NCBI GenBank assembly: GCA_035528065.1
Contig: DATKZH010000084.1
Span: 1-64,000 of the forward strand
Source: DATKZH01 sp035528065
Lineage (GTDB): Bacteria; Planctomycetota; Planctomycetia; Pirellulales; Thermoguttaceae
DNA: 64,000 bases
Direction: 5' to 3'
Position numbers and translations under genes: made by a program
Shown: positions 42,079 through 50,600 of the stretch, in pieces
How positions within the stretch are numbered: the stretch's first letter is position 1
Layout of the letters: each line of letters opens with the position of its first letter
Notes under the pieces: generated by a model
What the model saw: the letters and a program-made list of their open reading frames with translations, nothing else
Told to the model about the DNA's origin: nothing
The model's database searches: none

Positions 42079-44400
42079 ATGAATCACCGCCCCACAACGC
42101 CGTCGACCATCCGCCGCCTGGCGATCACGGTGCGCGGTGTGGTCCAGGGAGTCGGGTTCCGGCCGTTCGTCTACAACGCGGCCCGAAAGTGGGGGTTGGT
42201 CGGATGGATTCTGAACCAGGCCGACAACGTGCGTATCGAAGTGCAGGGCGAAACGGGCTCGCTTGAGGCGTTCTGCGACGCGCTCCAAACCGCCCATCCC
42301 ACGCAGGCACGCATCGACTCGCTGGAAGTGACCGAAACGGCCCGCACCGACGGGGCAAGCGAGACCTTCGAGATCCGCGCCAGCGTGGGGGAGGCTCCCC
42401 CCCGGCCGGTCATCCCCGCCGATCTGGCCACGTGTGCCGAGTGTCTGGAAGAGATCCGGTCGCCCAGCGAGCGCCGCCATCGCTACCCGTTCACCAACTG
42501 CACCAACTGCGGGCCGCGGTGGTCGATCATCGAGACGTTGCCCTACGATCGGCCGCGGACCTCGATGGCCGCGTTCCGGATGTGTCCTGCTTGCCGGGCC
42601 GAATACGAGGACCCGACCGATCGTCGATTCCACGCCCAGCCGATCGCGTGTCCGGAGTGTGGGCCGAGGCTGCAATTGCTCGATTCGCGCGGGCTCGAGA
42701 TGGCCTCGCGCGATGAGGCGCTCGAGCAGGCGGCCGGCGCGGTTCTTGCCGGGCAGATCCTCGCCCTGAAAGGGCTGGGCGGCTTTCAGCTTGTGGTCGA
42801 CGCGACGAGCCCCGAAGCGGTGGGTCGGTTGCGCCAGTGCAAAGGGCGGCCCCACAAGCCGCTGGCGATCATGCTCGCTTCGCTCGACGAGGTCCGCCGG
42901 TGGTGTGAAGTGTCCGACGAGGAGGCCCGAGCGTTGTCGCGTCACGAGGCGCCCATCCTGCTCCTCCGCCGGTCGCACGCGGGCGAGGCACTCCAGGACG
43001 TTGCCGAGGGCGTCGCGCCCGGCAATCCGTACCTGGGGGTTATGCTCCCCTACACGCCTTTGCACCACCTCCTGATGGCGGCGATCGGCCTGCCGATCGT
43101 CTGCACGAGCGGGAACCTCAGCGAAGAGCCCATGGCGATCACCACCGAAGAGGCGGTCCAGCGCCTCGGCTCGATCGCCGACGTGCTCCTGGTGCACGAT
43201 CGGCCGATCGTCCGCCCGGTCGACGACTCGGTCGCCCGGGTTGGGCCCGCCGGGCTGCAATTGCTCCGCCGCGCCCGAGGGTATGCCCCGCTGCCGATCG
43301 ATTTGGGTCGCGAGGTGCCGACGGTGCTGGCCGTGGGCGGACACTTGAAGAACACCGTCGCGTTGAGCCTCGGGCGCCAGGCAATCCTCGGCTCGCACGT
43401 GGGCGACCTGGAGAGCGTGCTCGGCGTCGAGGTCCACGAGCGGGCGGTCCGCGATCTGGTCGACTTCTTCCAGGTCGTGCCGGACATGGTCGCCTGCGAC
43501 CTGCATCCCGACTATGCGTCGACGCGTCACGCGGAGCGCCTGGCCGTGGAGTGGGGCGTTCCACTCATCCGCGTCCAGCACCATCACGCCCACGTGGCGG
43601 CGTGCGTGGCCGAGCACGGGATCGAGGGCCCCGTGCTGGGATTTGCGTGGGACGGGACGGGCTACGGCCCGGACGGGACCGTCTGGGGCGGGGAAGCGCT
43701 TGCGTGCGATGGTGCGGAGTTCCGTCGCGTTGCCCACCTACGCACGTTTCCGCTCCCCGGCGGAGATCAGGCGGTGCGCGAGCCGCGGCGATCGGCCCTC
43801 GGCATCTTGTTCGAGATGTTCGGCGAAGAGGCCGCCGAGCTCGGCCGGCAGTGGTTCACGAAAGCCGAATTGGACGCGCTCTTGGTGCTTATGAAGCGAT
43901 CGCTCCATAGTCCGCGCACCAGCAGCATGGGCCGGCTGTTCGACGCGGTGGCCGCGCTTTGTGGGCTTCCGGCCAAGATCAGCTTCGAGGGGCAGGCGGC
44001 CATGCAACTGGAGTTCGCGGCCGATCCGCAGGACCAGGACGCTTATCCGCTGCCGTTGGCGGAGGCGACCGCGCCGGACGGCACGCCCATCGTGGCCGAC
44101 TGGGAGCCGCTCGTGCGCGCCGTGCTCTCGGATCGTGCGTCCGGCGAGCCGATCGGCCGCACGAGCGCCCGGTTCCACAACGCCCTGACCGAGCTGGCCG
44201 TGACGCTCGCCCGGCAATGGGGCGGAAGCCGGGTCGTGCTCTCCGGCGGATGCTTTCAGAACGCGCTTCTGGCGGAGCGGACGCGGGAGCGGCTTTCGCA
44301 ATCGGGCTTCCACGTGTACACTCATCAGGAGGTTCCGCCGGGTGACGGCGGAATCGCACTAGGACAACTATGGGTCGCCGCCGGGCGATCCGAAGGATAA
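42079..44400 (+). CDS. hypF: Carbamoyltransferase HypF
   Basis: A 773-residue enzyme that uses carbamoyl phosphate and ATP to load a carbamoyl group onto HypE, the precursor of the cyanide ligands of [NiFe] hydrogenases. All domains are present: N-terminal acylphosphatase (VRGVVQGVGFRPFVYNAA), two zinc-finger pairs (CAECLEEI/CTNCGPRW and CPACRAEY/CPECGPRL), a YrdC-like domain (about 210-400, with KGRPHKPLAIM and CTSGNLSEEP) and the Kae1/TobZ-like C-terminus (CDLHPDYAST, HHHAHVAACVAEHG, FAWDGTGYGPDGTVWGGE, LSGGCFQN). It is the first gene of hypFCD-x-y-hypE; hypC begins 4 nt after its stop. The ribosome binding site is weak. Confidence 0.97.
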   Translation: MNHRPTTPSTIRRLAITVRGVVQGVGFRPFVYNAARKWGLVGWILNQADNVRIEVQGETGSLEAFCDALQTAHPTQARIDSLEVTETARTDGASETFEIRASVGEAPPRPVIPADLATCAECLEEIRSPSERRHRYPFTNCTNCGPRWSIIETLPYDRPRTSMAAFRMCPACRAEYEDPTDRRFHAQPIACPECGPRLQLLDSRGLEMASRDEALEQAAGAVLAGQILALKGLGGFQLVVDATSPEAVGRLRQCKGRPHKPLAIMLASLDEVRRWCEVSDEEARALSRHEAPILLLRRSHAGEALQDVAEGVAPGNPYLGVMLPYTPLHHLLMAAIGLPIVCTSGNLSEEPMAITTEEAVQRLGSIADVLLVHDRPIVRPVDDSVARVGPAGLQLLRRARGYAPLPIDLGREVPTVLAVGGHLKNTVALSLGRQAILGSHVGDLESVLGVEVHERAVRDLVDFFQVVPDMVACDLHPDYASTRHAERLAVEWGVPLIRVQHHHAHVAACVAEHGIEGPVLGFAWDGTGYGPDGTVWGGEALACDGAEFRRVAHLRTFPLPGGDQAVREPRRSALGILFEMFGEEAAELGRQWFTKAELDALLVLMKRSLHSPRTSSMGRLFDAVAALCGLPAKISFEGQAAMQLEFAADPQDQDAYPLPLAEATAPDGTPIVADWEPLVRAVLSDRASGEPIGRTSARFHNALTELAVTLARQWGGSRVVLSGGCFQNALLAERTRERLSQSGFHVYTHQEVPPGDGGIALGQLWVAAGRSEG

Positions 44401-44404
44401 CGCC

Positions 44405-44701
44405 ATGTGTTTGGGAATCCCGGGCAAGCTGGTTGAGGTTTACGAGCAAGACGGTCTCCCCATGGGCAAAGTCGAGTTCGGCGGCATCGTGCGCGAGACC
44501 TGCCTGGCCTACACGCCCGAGGCGGAGGTCGGCGAGTACGTGATCGTCCACGTCGGCTTCGCCATCAGCCGGCTCGACGAGGCCGAGGCGCAGGAGGTCT
44601 TCGCCTACCTGGACGCGATCGGCGAAGCGGCCGAGCTGGAAGACGAGCAAGCTCGCGGCTCGCCGGAAAGCGGCGCGCAAGCCCCCGAGGAGACGCCGTG
44701 A
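44405..44701 (+). CDS. hypC: Hydrogenase maturation chaperone HypC
   Basis: A 98-residue HypC/HybG/HupF protein. It begins MCLGIPGKLVEV, with the essential N-terminal Cys2, and continues with the small OB-like fold (GKVEFGGIVRETCLAY, VGEYVIVHVGFAISRLDEAEA). It carries the Fe(CN)2CO group together with HypD and delivers it to the large subunit. The last 20 or so residues form a Glu/Pro/Ala-rich tail longer than usual. The stop overlaps the GTG start of hypD (GTGA), which indicates translational coupling. Confidence 0.96.
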   Translation: MCLGIPGKLVEVYEQDGLPMGKVEFGGIVRETCLAYTPEAEVGEYVIVHVGFAISRLDEAEAQEVFAYLDAIGEAAELEDEQARGSPESGAQAPEETP

Positions 44702-45801
44702 AATTCATCGACGAATATCGCGACGCCGACAAGGCCAAGAGGCTGGCCGACCGGATCCGCGCCACGATCACCCGCCCGTGGAGCATCATGGAGATCTGCG
44801 GCGGCCAGACCCATGCGATCATCCGTTTCGGGCTGGACGAGATCCTCCCGCCGGAGATCACGTTGATCCACGGCCCGGGCTGCCCGGTGTGCGTCACTCC
44901 GGTCGAGATCCTCGACAAGGCGATCGCCATTGCCTCGCGCCCGGAGGTGATCTTCTGCTCGTTCGGCGACATGCTCCGCGTGCCGGGCTCGGAGAAGAAC
45001 CTCTTGACGGTCAAGTCGGAGGGGGGCGACGTGCGGATCGTCTACTCGCCCATGGACGCCCTGGCCTTGGCGCGAAAACACCCCGATCGCCGGGTCGTCT
45101 TCTTCGCCGTGGGGTTCGAGACCACGGCCCCGGCCAACGCGATGTCGGTGGCCCAGGCGGCCAGGCTGGGGCTGGTGAACTTCTCGGTGCTTTCCAGCCA
45201 CGTGCTGGTCCCGCCGGCCATCTGCGCGGTGCTCGACTCGCCCTCGTGCCGGGTGCAAGGGTTCCTGGCCGCCGGGCACGTCTGCACGGTGATGGGGACC
45301 GACGAGTACCGGCCCATCGCCGAGCGGTATCGCGTGCCCATCGTGGTCACCGGGTTCGAGCCGCTCGATATCCTCCAAGGCGTGGCCATGTGCCTCGCGC
45401 AGCTCGAAGCGGGACGGGCCGAAGTCGAAAACCAGTACGCCCGGTCCGTTCGCCCCGAAGGCAATCCGCCGGCCATCCGGCAGATCCGCGAGGTGTTCGA
45501 GGTCGTCCCTCGCAAGTGGCGGGGGATCGGCGAGATCCCGGCCAGCGGGCTTGCGCTGCGCGAGGCGTACGCCGCGTACGACGCCGAGCGGCAGTTCGGC
45601 GTGGAGCACATCGAGTCCAAGGAGTCCGCCGAGTGCATCGCGGGCGAAGTCCTCCAAGGCCACAAGAAGCCCCACGACTGCCCCGCCTTCGGCATCCACT
45701 GCAACCCCGACCGGCCGCTGGGGGCGCCGATGGTCTCGTCGGAGGGGGCCTGCGCGGCGTACTATCGGTATCGACGGCATGCAAGTGGCAGTCGACAGTA
45801 G
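44698..45801 (+). CDS. hypD: Hydrogenase maturation protein HypD
   Basis: A 367-residue iron-sulfur protein that with HypC forms the scaffold for Fe(CN)2CO assembly. The motifs are in order: MEICGGQTHAIIRFG (Cys-containing), HGPGCPVCVTP, ETTAPANAM, GHVCTVMG, then the C-terminal cluster-binding cysteines SAECIAGEVLQGHKKPHDC, FGIHCNP and SEGACAAYY. It has full family length. It starts at a GTG overlapping the hypC stop. It is followed not by hypE but by a two-gene toxin-antitoxin-like pair, an unusual interruption. Confidence 0.97.
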   Translation: MKFIDEYRDADKAKRLADRIRATITRPWSIMEICGGQTHAIIRFGLDEILPPEITLIHGPGCPVCVTPVEILDKAIAIASRPEVIFCSFGDMLRVPGSEKNLLTVKSEGGDVRIVYSPMDALALARKHPDRRVVFFAVGFETTAPANAMSVAQAARLGLVNFSVLSSHVLVPPAICAVLDSPSCRVQGFLAAGHVCTVMGTDEYRPIAERYRVPIVVTGFEPLDILQGVAMCLAQLEAGRAEVENQYARSVRPEGNPPAIRQIREVFEVVPRKWRGIGEIPASGLALREAYAAYDAERQFGVEHIESKESAECIAGEVLQGHKKPHDCPAFGIHCNPDRPLGAPMVSSEGACAAYYRYRRHASGSRQ

Positions 45802-45995
45802 CGGTTTGACCGAGTCGAGTACGGAAGGCAGACAATACGCCGACCGCGGCGTCGGGAGACGGTAACCTGTTGCAGGAGAGGGACTTCTGGCCCCAGAACA
45901 GGGCGCGCGTTATACTGGAGCCAAGCCGTCTGAGGGCGTTATCTCGAAAGGCATGGAAATGTCGCCGCGGTGACCAAGCGCAAAGGTGCTCAGAC

Positions 45996-46217
45996 ATGCA
46001 TCCTGAAGTGGAACATCTTCGACAACTGCCGATGAAGGAAAAAGTCCGTGTGGTTGAGCAGTTGTGGGACGACATTGCGGCATCGGGCGAGCGATTCCCG
46101 CTTCCGGAGTGGCATCGGGAAGAGGCCGTACGGCGGGCGGCGGACTTGGAGGCGGACCCGTCCATCGGCATAGCGCGGGAGAAGCTGTGGCGACACGTGG
46201 AGGACGTGCATGGCTGA
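45996..46217 (+). CDS. Putative addiction-module component (TIGR02574-like)
   Basis: A 73-residue acidic helical protein: MHPEVEHLRQLPMKEKVRVVEQ, then LWDDIA and later PLPEWHREEA and AREKLWRHVEDV. The E-x-L-W-D-D/S-I pattern followed by L-P-x-W is typical of the short 'putative addiction module component' family, usually encoded beside a RelE/ParE-like toxin. Here the neighbour is instead a DUF2442 protein that overlaps it by 8 nt. AAGGTG lies about 9 nt before the chosen ATG. The unit sits between hypD and hypE. A TATACT box at 45911-45916 could be part of its own promoter, but no -35 is apparent. Confidence 0.7.
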   Translation: MHPEVEHLRQLPMKEKVRVVEQLWDDIAASGERFPLPEWHREEAVRRAADLEADPSIGIAREKLWRHVEDVHG

Positions 46218-46455
46218 GCAGCTAGGGATTGCCAGTATCTCGGCCCACGGTGTCTGGCTACTCGCCGGAGATCGCGAGCTGTTTATGTCCTATGAGGCGT
46301 TTCCCTGGTTCAAGGACGTACCGATAGGAAAGATCCTCCACGTGGAGGAGCCGTCGCCAGGCCACTTCTACTGGCCCGAGCTGGACGTGGACCTCGGCCT
46401 GGAATCGATCGAGCATCCGGAGCGTTTCCCTCTGAGATCAAGAGCCGACGGCTGA
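46210..46455 (+). CDS. DUF2442-domain protein
   Basis: An 81-residue protein with the DUF2442 look: GVWLLAGDRELFMSYEAFPWFKDV followed by W-P-E-L-D-V-D-L-G-L-E-S-I (about 58-70). DUF2442 proteins usually pair with DUF4160 proteins and are regarded as toxin-antitoxin-associated; the biochemical activity is unknown. It overlaps the addiction-module-type gene by 8 nt, so both are co-expressed. Its insertion between hypD and hypE is an oddity of this operon. Confidence 0.8.
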   Translation: MAEQLGIASISAHGVWLLAGDRELFMSYEAFPWFKDVPIGKILHVEEPSPGHFYWPELDVDLGLESIEHPERFPLRSRADG

Positions 46456-46606
46456 CAATGCGGTGGAGCCGGCCAACCCGAAATCCGCAGTCTAGGCAGA
46501 TGTCGGCGGTCGACGGCCCCTCGTCTGAATCAAGCGAACGATCCCTCACGGGAAAGCGTCCCTGGGATCGCGGAGCACGCACTCCACCGGAAGGGGAGAC
46601 TGTGGT

Positions 46607-47674
46607 ATGTCGGACAGCTTCAACCTCAGTTGCCCGGTCCCTCTCGACGACCACGCCACCGTGCAATTGGCCCACGGCGGCGGCGGGCGGTTGATGCGGG
46701 CGCTCGTCGAGGGGATGTTCCTGCCGGCATTCGAGGCGGGCAGGGAGGGGGCCTCCGGGAAGCAGGCGCCGCCGCACGATAGCGCGGTCTTGGAGCTGGA
46801 CGGCGCCCGGCTGGCGTTCACCACCGATACGTTCGTCGTCAGCCCGCTCTTCTTCCCGGGCGGGGACATCGGGCGGCTGGCGGTGTTCGGCACGGTCAAC
46901 GACCTGGCCATGGCCGGGGCGAAACCGCTCTGGCTGAGCGCCGGCTTCATCCTCGAAGAGGGGCTGCCCATGGAAACGCTCCGCCGCGTGGTGGAGTCGA
47001 TGCAACGGGCGGCCGAGGAGTCGGGCGTGCGGATCGTCACCGGCGATACGAAGGTCGTCGATCGCGGCAAAGGGGACGGGATCTTCATCAACACGGCGGG
47101 CGTCGGCCTGGTCCCGAACGGCGTGGAGATCTCGCCCGCCCGGGTCGTCCCCGGCGACGCCGTCCTCCTCAGCGGCGACCTGGGGCGGCACGGGATCGCC
47201 GTGATGTCGGTCCGCGAAGGGCTCCAGTTCGAGGGGGCCCTCCAGAGCGACTGCGCCCCGCTTGCCGACGTGGTCGCGGCGCTGGTCGAGGCCGGGGGCG
47301 ACGTCCACTGCCTCCGCGACTTGACCCGGGGCGGCCTGGCCGCGGCCTTGAACGAGATCGCCGATCACGTCGGCGTGGGCATCGAGCTGGACGAAACGGC
47401 GATCCCGGTGGCCGAGCCGGTGGCCGGGGCCTGCGAGCTGCTCGGGCTCGACCCGCTCTACGTGGCCAACGAGGGGCGCCTGGTGGCGATCGTCCCCGCC
47501 GAAGCGGCCGACCGCACGCTCGAGATCATGCGGCAGCACGCCGTCGCCACCGAGGCGGCGGTCATCGGCACCGTCACCGACACGCATCCCGGCACCGTCG
47601 AAATCCGTAGCCCCCTGGGCGGCGGACGGATCGTCGACCTCCTCTCCGGCGAGCAGTTGCCGCGGATCTGTTGA
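46607..47674 (+). CDS. hypE: Carbamoyl dehydratase HypE
   Basis: A 355-residue enzyme of the PurM/SelD-like ATP-binding family. It dehydrates the S-carbamoyl group received from HypF to a thiocyanate, the source of the CN ligands. It begins with QLAHGGGGRLM, followed by FTTDTFVVSPLFFPGGDIG, GTVNDLAMAGA, VTGDTKVVDRG and DLTRGGLAAALNEI. It ends in the essential C-terminal PRIC with the acceptor cysteine as the last residue. GGGAG lies 8 nt before the ATG. hypA and hypB and any hydrogenase structural or protease genes are absent; the next gene is convergent. Confidence 0.97.
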   Translation: MSDSFNLSCPVPLDDHATVQLAHGGGGRLMRALVEGMFLPAFEAGREGASGKQAPPHDSAVLELDGARLAFTTDTFVVSPLFFPGGDIGRLAVFGTVNDLAMAGAKPLWLSAGFILEEGLPMETLRRVVESMQRAAEESGVRIVTGDTKVVDRGKGDGIFINTAGVGLVPNGVEISPARVVPGDAVLLSGDLGRHGIAVMSVREGLQFEGALQSDCAPLADVVAALVEAGGDVHCLRDLTRGGLAAALNEIADHVGVGIELDETAIPVAEPVAGACELLGLDPLYVANEGRLVAIVPAEAADRTLEIMRQHAVATEAAVIGTVTDTHPGTVEIRSPLGGGRIVDLLSGEQLPRIC

Positions 47675-47695
47675 AGACGAAGCGCCTCGTCCGAT

Positions 47696-50600
47696 TCAAT
47701 ACCCGCGAATTCTATCCGGATGGAGCATCGCTTCCGTCAACTGCGCGCCCCAGCGGGCTTCCGTGTTCTCGGGGCACACCAGGATGAGGCACGTGGCCCG
47801 GTCGGCGTCGACGTCGATGGAGAGCGAGGCTCCGCTGAGCGGCAGCCGTTCGAGCGGCGTCCATTTGCCGGATCGGAACTCGCCGGCGATGGCGACGAAA
47901 TCATCGGAACGGTTGGGCAACTCGACGCGGCCCGGCTCGAAGGGGGCGATGAGGATCGCCTGGGAGCGTCGCAGGTCCTCGCCGTCGAGGGAGAGGAGCG
48001 CCTTCAGTCCGTCGCCGGTCATGAGAGGCTCGTCTCCCACGGATGCCCGGCCATACGCGCTGGCGGCGACCACGTGCCCCTCGCGGGTCGCGGCGGCCAG
48101 GGCGGGCCAGCGGTTCCGGGTGAGCAGCGTCACGGGGCCGGCCGCCGTGGGCACTTCGACCGGCTCGGTCCCCGCGTCGAGCTTCGTGTTATAGACCACG
48201 TGGACAGTGCCCCGCGCCGTGGGCTCACGCATCACGTGCAGCCAGGGCTCGTTCGGCGTCACCGGCAGAGGCTTGAGCTTCGCGGCGTCAAGCAGCGTCG
48301 AATAAAGACGGCGGCGCGTGGCCTTGGCCGGATCGTCGTCGCCCAGCTCGATCGGGTCGGTGAAGAAGTAGACGACGCCCCGGCCGACGCGGTTGCGGAC
48401 CAGGACCGGGTCGCCCTTGCTCGTCGCGCCCAGCACTTCCGCCGAGGTCGGCTTCACGCGAATGCACGGCCGCACGACCTGGGCGTCGAGCCCGGGAAGA
48501 GAAAACTCCGCCTTCACGTCGCTCCCCAGCGTGCGGGCCACGTTGGGGTAGCCCTCGGCCACGAACTCCACCCCGGCAAGCTCGGCCAGTCGCTCCGGCC
48601 GGGTCCGCTGCCGGTCGGCATCGTAGGAGAAGTCGCCGGTGGTGACGAGCGTGCCTCCCTGTTTCACCCAGGCCAGCCATCGCGAGTAGGCCGCGTCCTG
48701 CACGGCGAACGGGGCCGGATACACGATCACCTGCGTCGCCGCCGGGATCTGGTCGAGGTGGTGGTCGTCGATGACGTTGAAATCGTAGTGTAGTGCCAAG
48801 AGGTCGCCGAAGGTGCGATAGGCGACGGTCGTGCCCAAGGCCTCCTGGTTTCCCAATCGAAGCTGATTGGCCAGGCAGACGGTCAACGCCGGCGCCGCCT
48901 GCACGGGCCGGAAGTGCCGCCAGACGATCGACTCGTTTCGATGCACGTAGGCCACGTCCTTGGGGATCATCTGGTTCGGGTAGAAGATGCCCCAGGGGAA
49001 CACCCTGGCCTGGGCATCGCGGAGACACCAGTTCTGGACCTTGCACGCCCCCAGGCCCAGCGCGTAATGGGCCACGGCCAGGAAGAGCCGGCTCTGCTCC
49101 TCCTCGGTCCGGACGATGTGGTACCCGACCGCCCCGTTCTCCACGGTCCACGCCGGATGCGTCTTCACGCCGTACTCGCCGAGGCTGACGCCTTTCCCCC
49201 TCGCCCGCAGGTCGTTCCAGCGGATTTTCAAGGGCAGGTTGTCGATATCGTCCACGGGCCGGTCGAAGAAACCGATGTTCGAGACGTCCTGCCCGTCGAT
49301 CGTCATCACCAGGTCGATCCCGGCGAACGGCGTGGAGTAGTACTCGGAGGTGATCGGGTGGCGGGCGTCGTGCCGGCGCACGGCCTCGACGTGGGCCCGG
49401 TTCCAGCGGCCGAGGAGCCAGCTCTGGAAGCGGAGCCGGTCGACGGCCGCCACGTCGTCCCAGCGCCCGGAGGCCGGCGGCGGGAAGTCGAGGTTGCCGA
49501 GCTCGCCCCGGACGGCGTCGGGCCCCCAGGCGGCGCGGAGCGCGTCGGCCGATGGGTACTTTTCCTTCAGCCAGCGGTTCCACACGGTCTTGACGTCCTC
49601 CGGATGCTCTTCGAGCCGCATCTGGTAGTCGCCGTTGATGTAATAAAGGAGGCCCGGCGTGTCGCCCAGGTGTCGGGCGTACTCGCCGCAGAGGGTGCTC
49701 TGCTCCTCCAACTCGGCATCGCCGATGGCCACGTTGTGCCCGACAAGCATCCCCGGCATGAACACCAGGTTGAGATCCTGCGTCAGCCGGCCCATCGCGC
49801 GGAAGCTGCGCCAGTCGTCGTCGGACATCTTGTGCCCGGGCTTGTTGTACTGGAGGTTTTCGTAGAGGTTCAGCCCCACGTCGCGGGCGGCGGTGAGCTC
49901 CTGGTGCCAGGTCCACGGGTTCTCGGCGGCCGAGTCGTAGGTTCGGGCGTAGGTGTCGGTGCCGAAGAGGAAGGTGGGACGGCCGTTGAGCGTGAAGTAG
50001 TTTTCGGCGAACCGCAGCTCGGGGCCGGAGTCGGCGGGGGACGGCTTCTGGAGCACGACCCCGGTGACCAACTCGTCGATCGGCTCGCCGTCGGCTTCGA
50101 GCGTCACGGCGACCCGCAGGAGATCGCCCCCGCCGTCGACCTCGGGGAAGGTGACCTCGACTTGCTCCTTCGTGCCCGATGGCACGACGAGCTCCCGCAC
50201 GGCGGTGGCCGGGGGCCGATCGGCTCGCGGCCCGGCGAGTGAGAACCGGAGCCGCACCGGCCGCTCCTCGGACCCCCGATTGTCGACCACGACCGAGGCG
50301 GTCACCGGTTCGCCCTCGCGGTAGAGGCGATGGTCGGTCGCGAGGTTGCGGAGGAAGAGCTTTCGGCGCATGAACCGGGCGACTTGGGCGATGGCCGACG
50401 CGGTGGGGCCTTGGGGGTCCTCCAGGAGATCCACGTTCTCGACCCCGAAGTAGGCCCAGCACGAGCCGGCGTAAAACCCCTTGTAGTTGAGGATCATCGC
50501 GGCAGCGGCCCCGCGCGGGCGGCCGTAGCGGTCGTACGTCTGGAGCAGGGGGATCCAACGGGCGTTGTCGGACCCGATCACGCCGGACGCCGCCCAGCCG

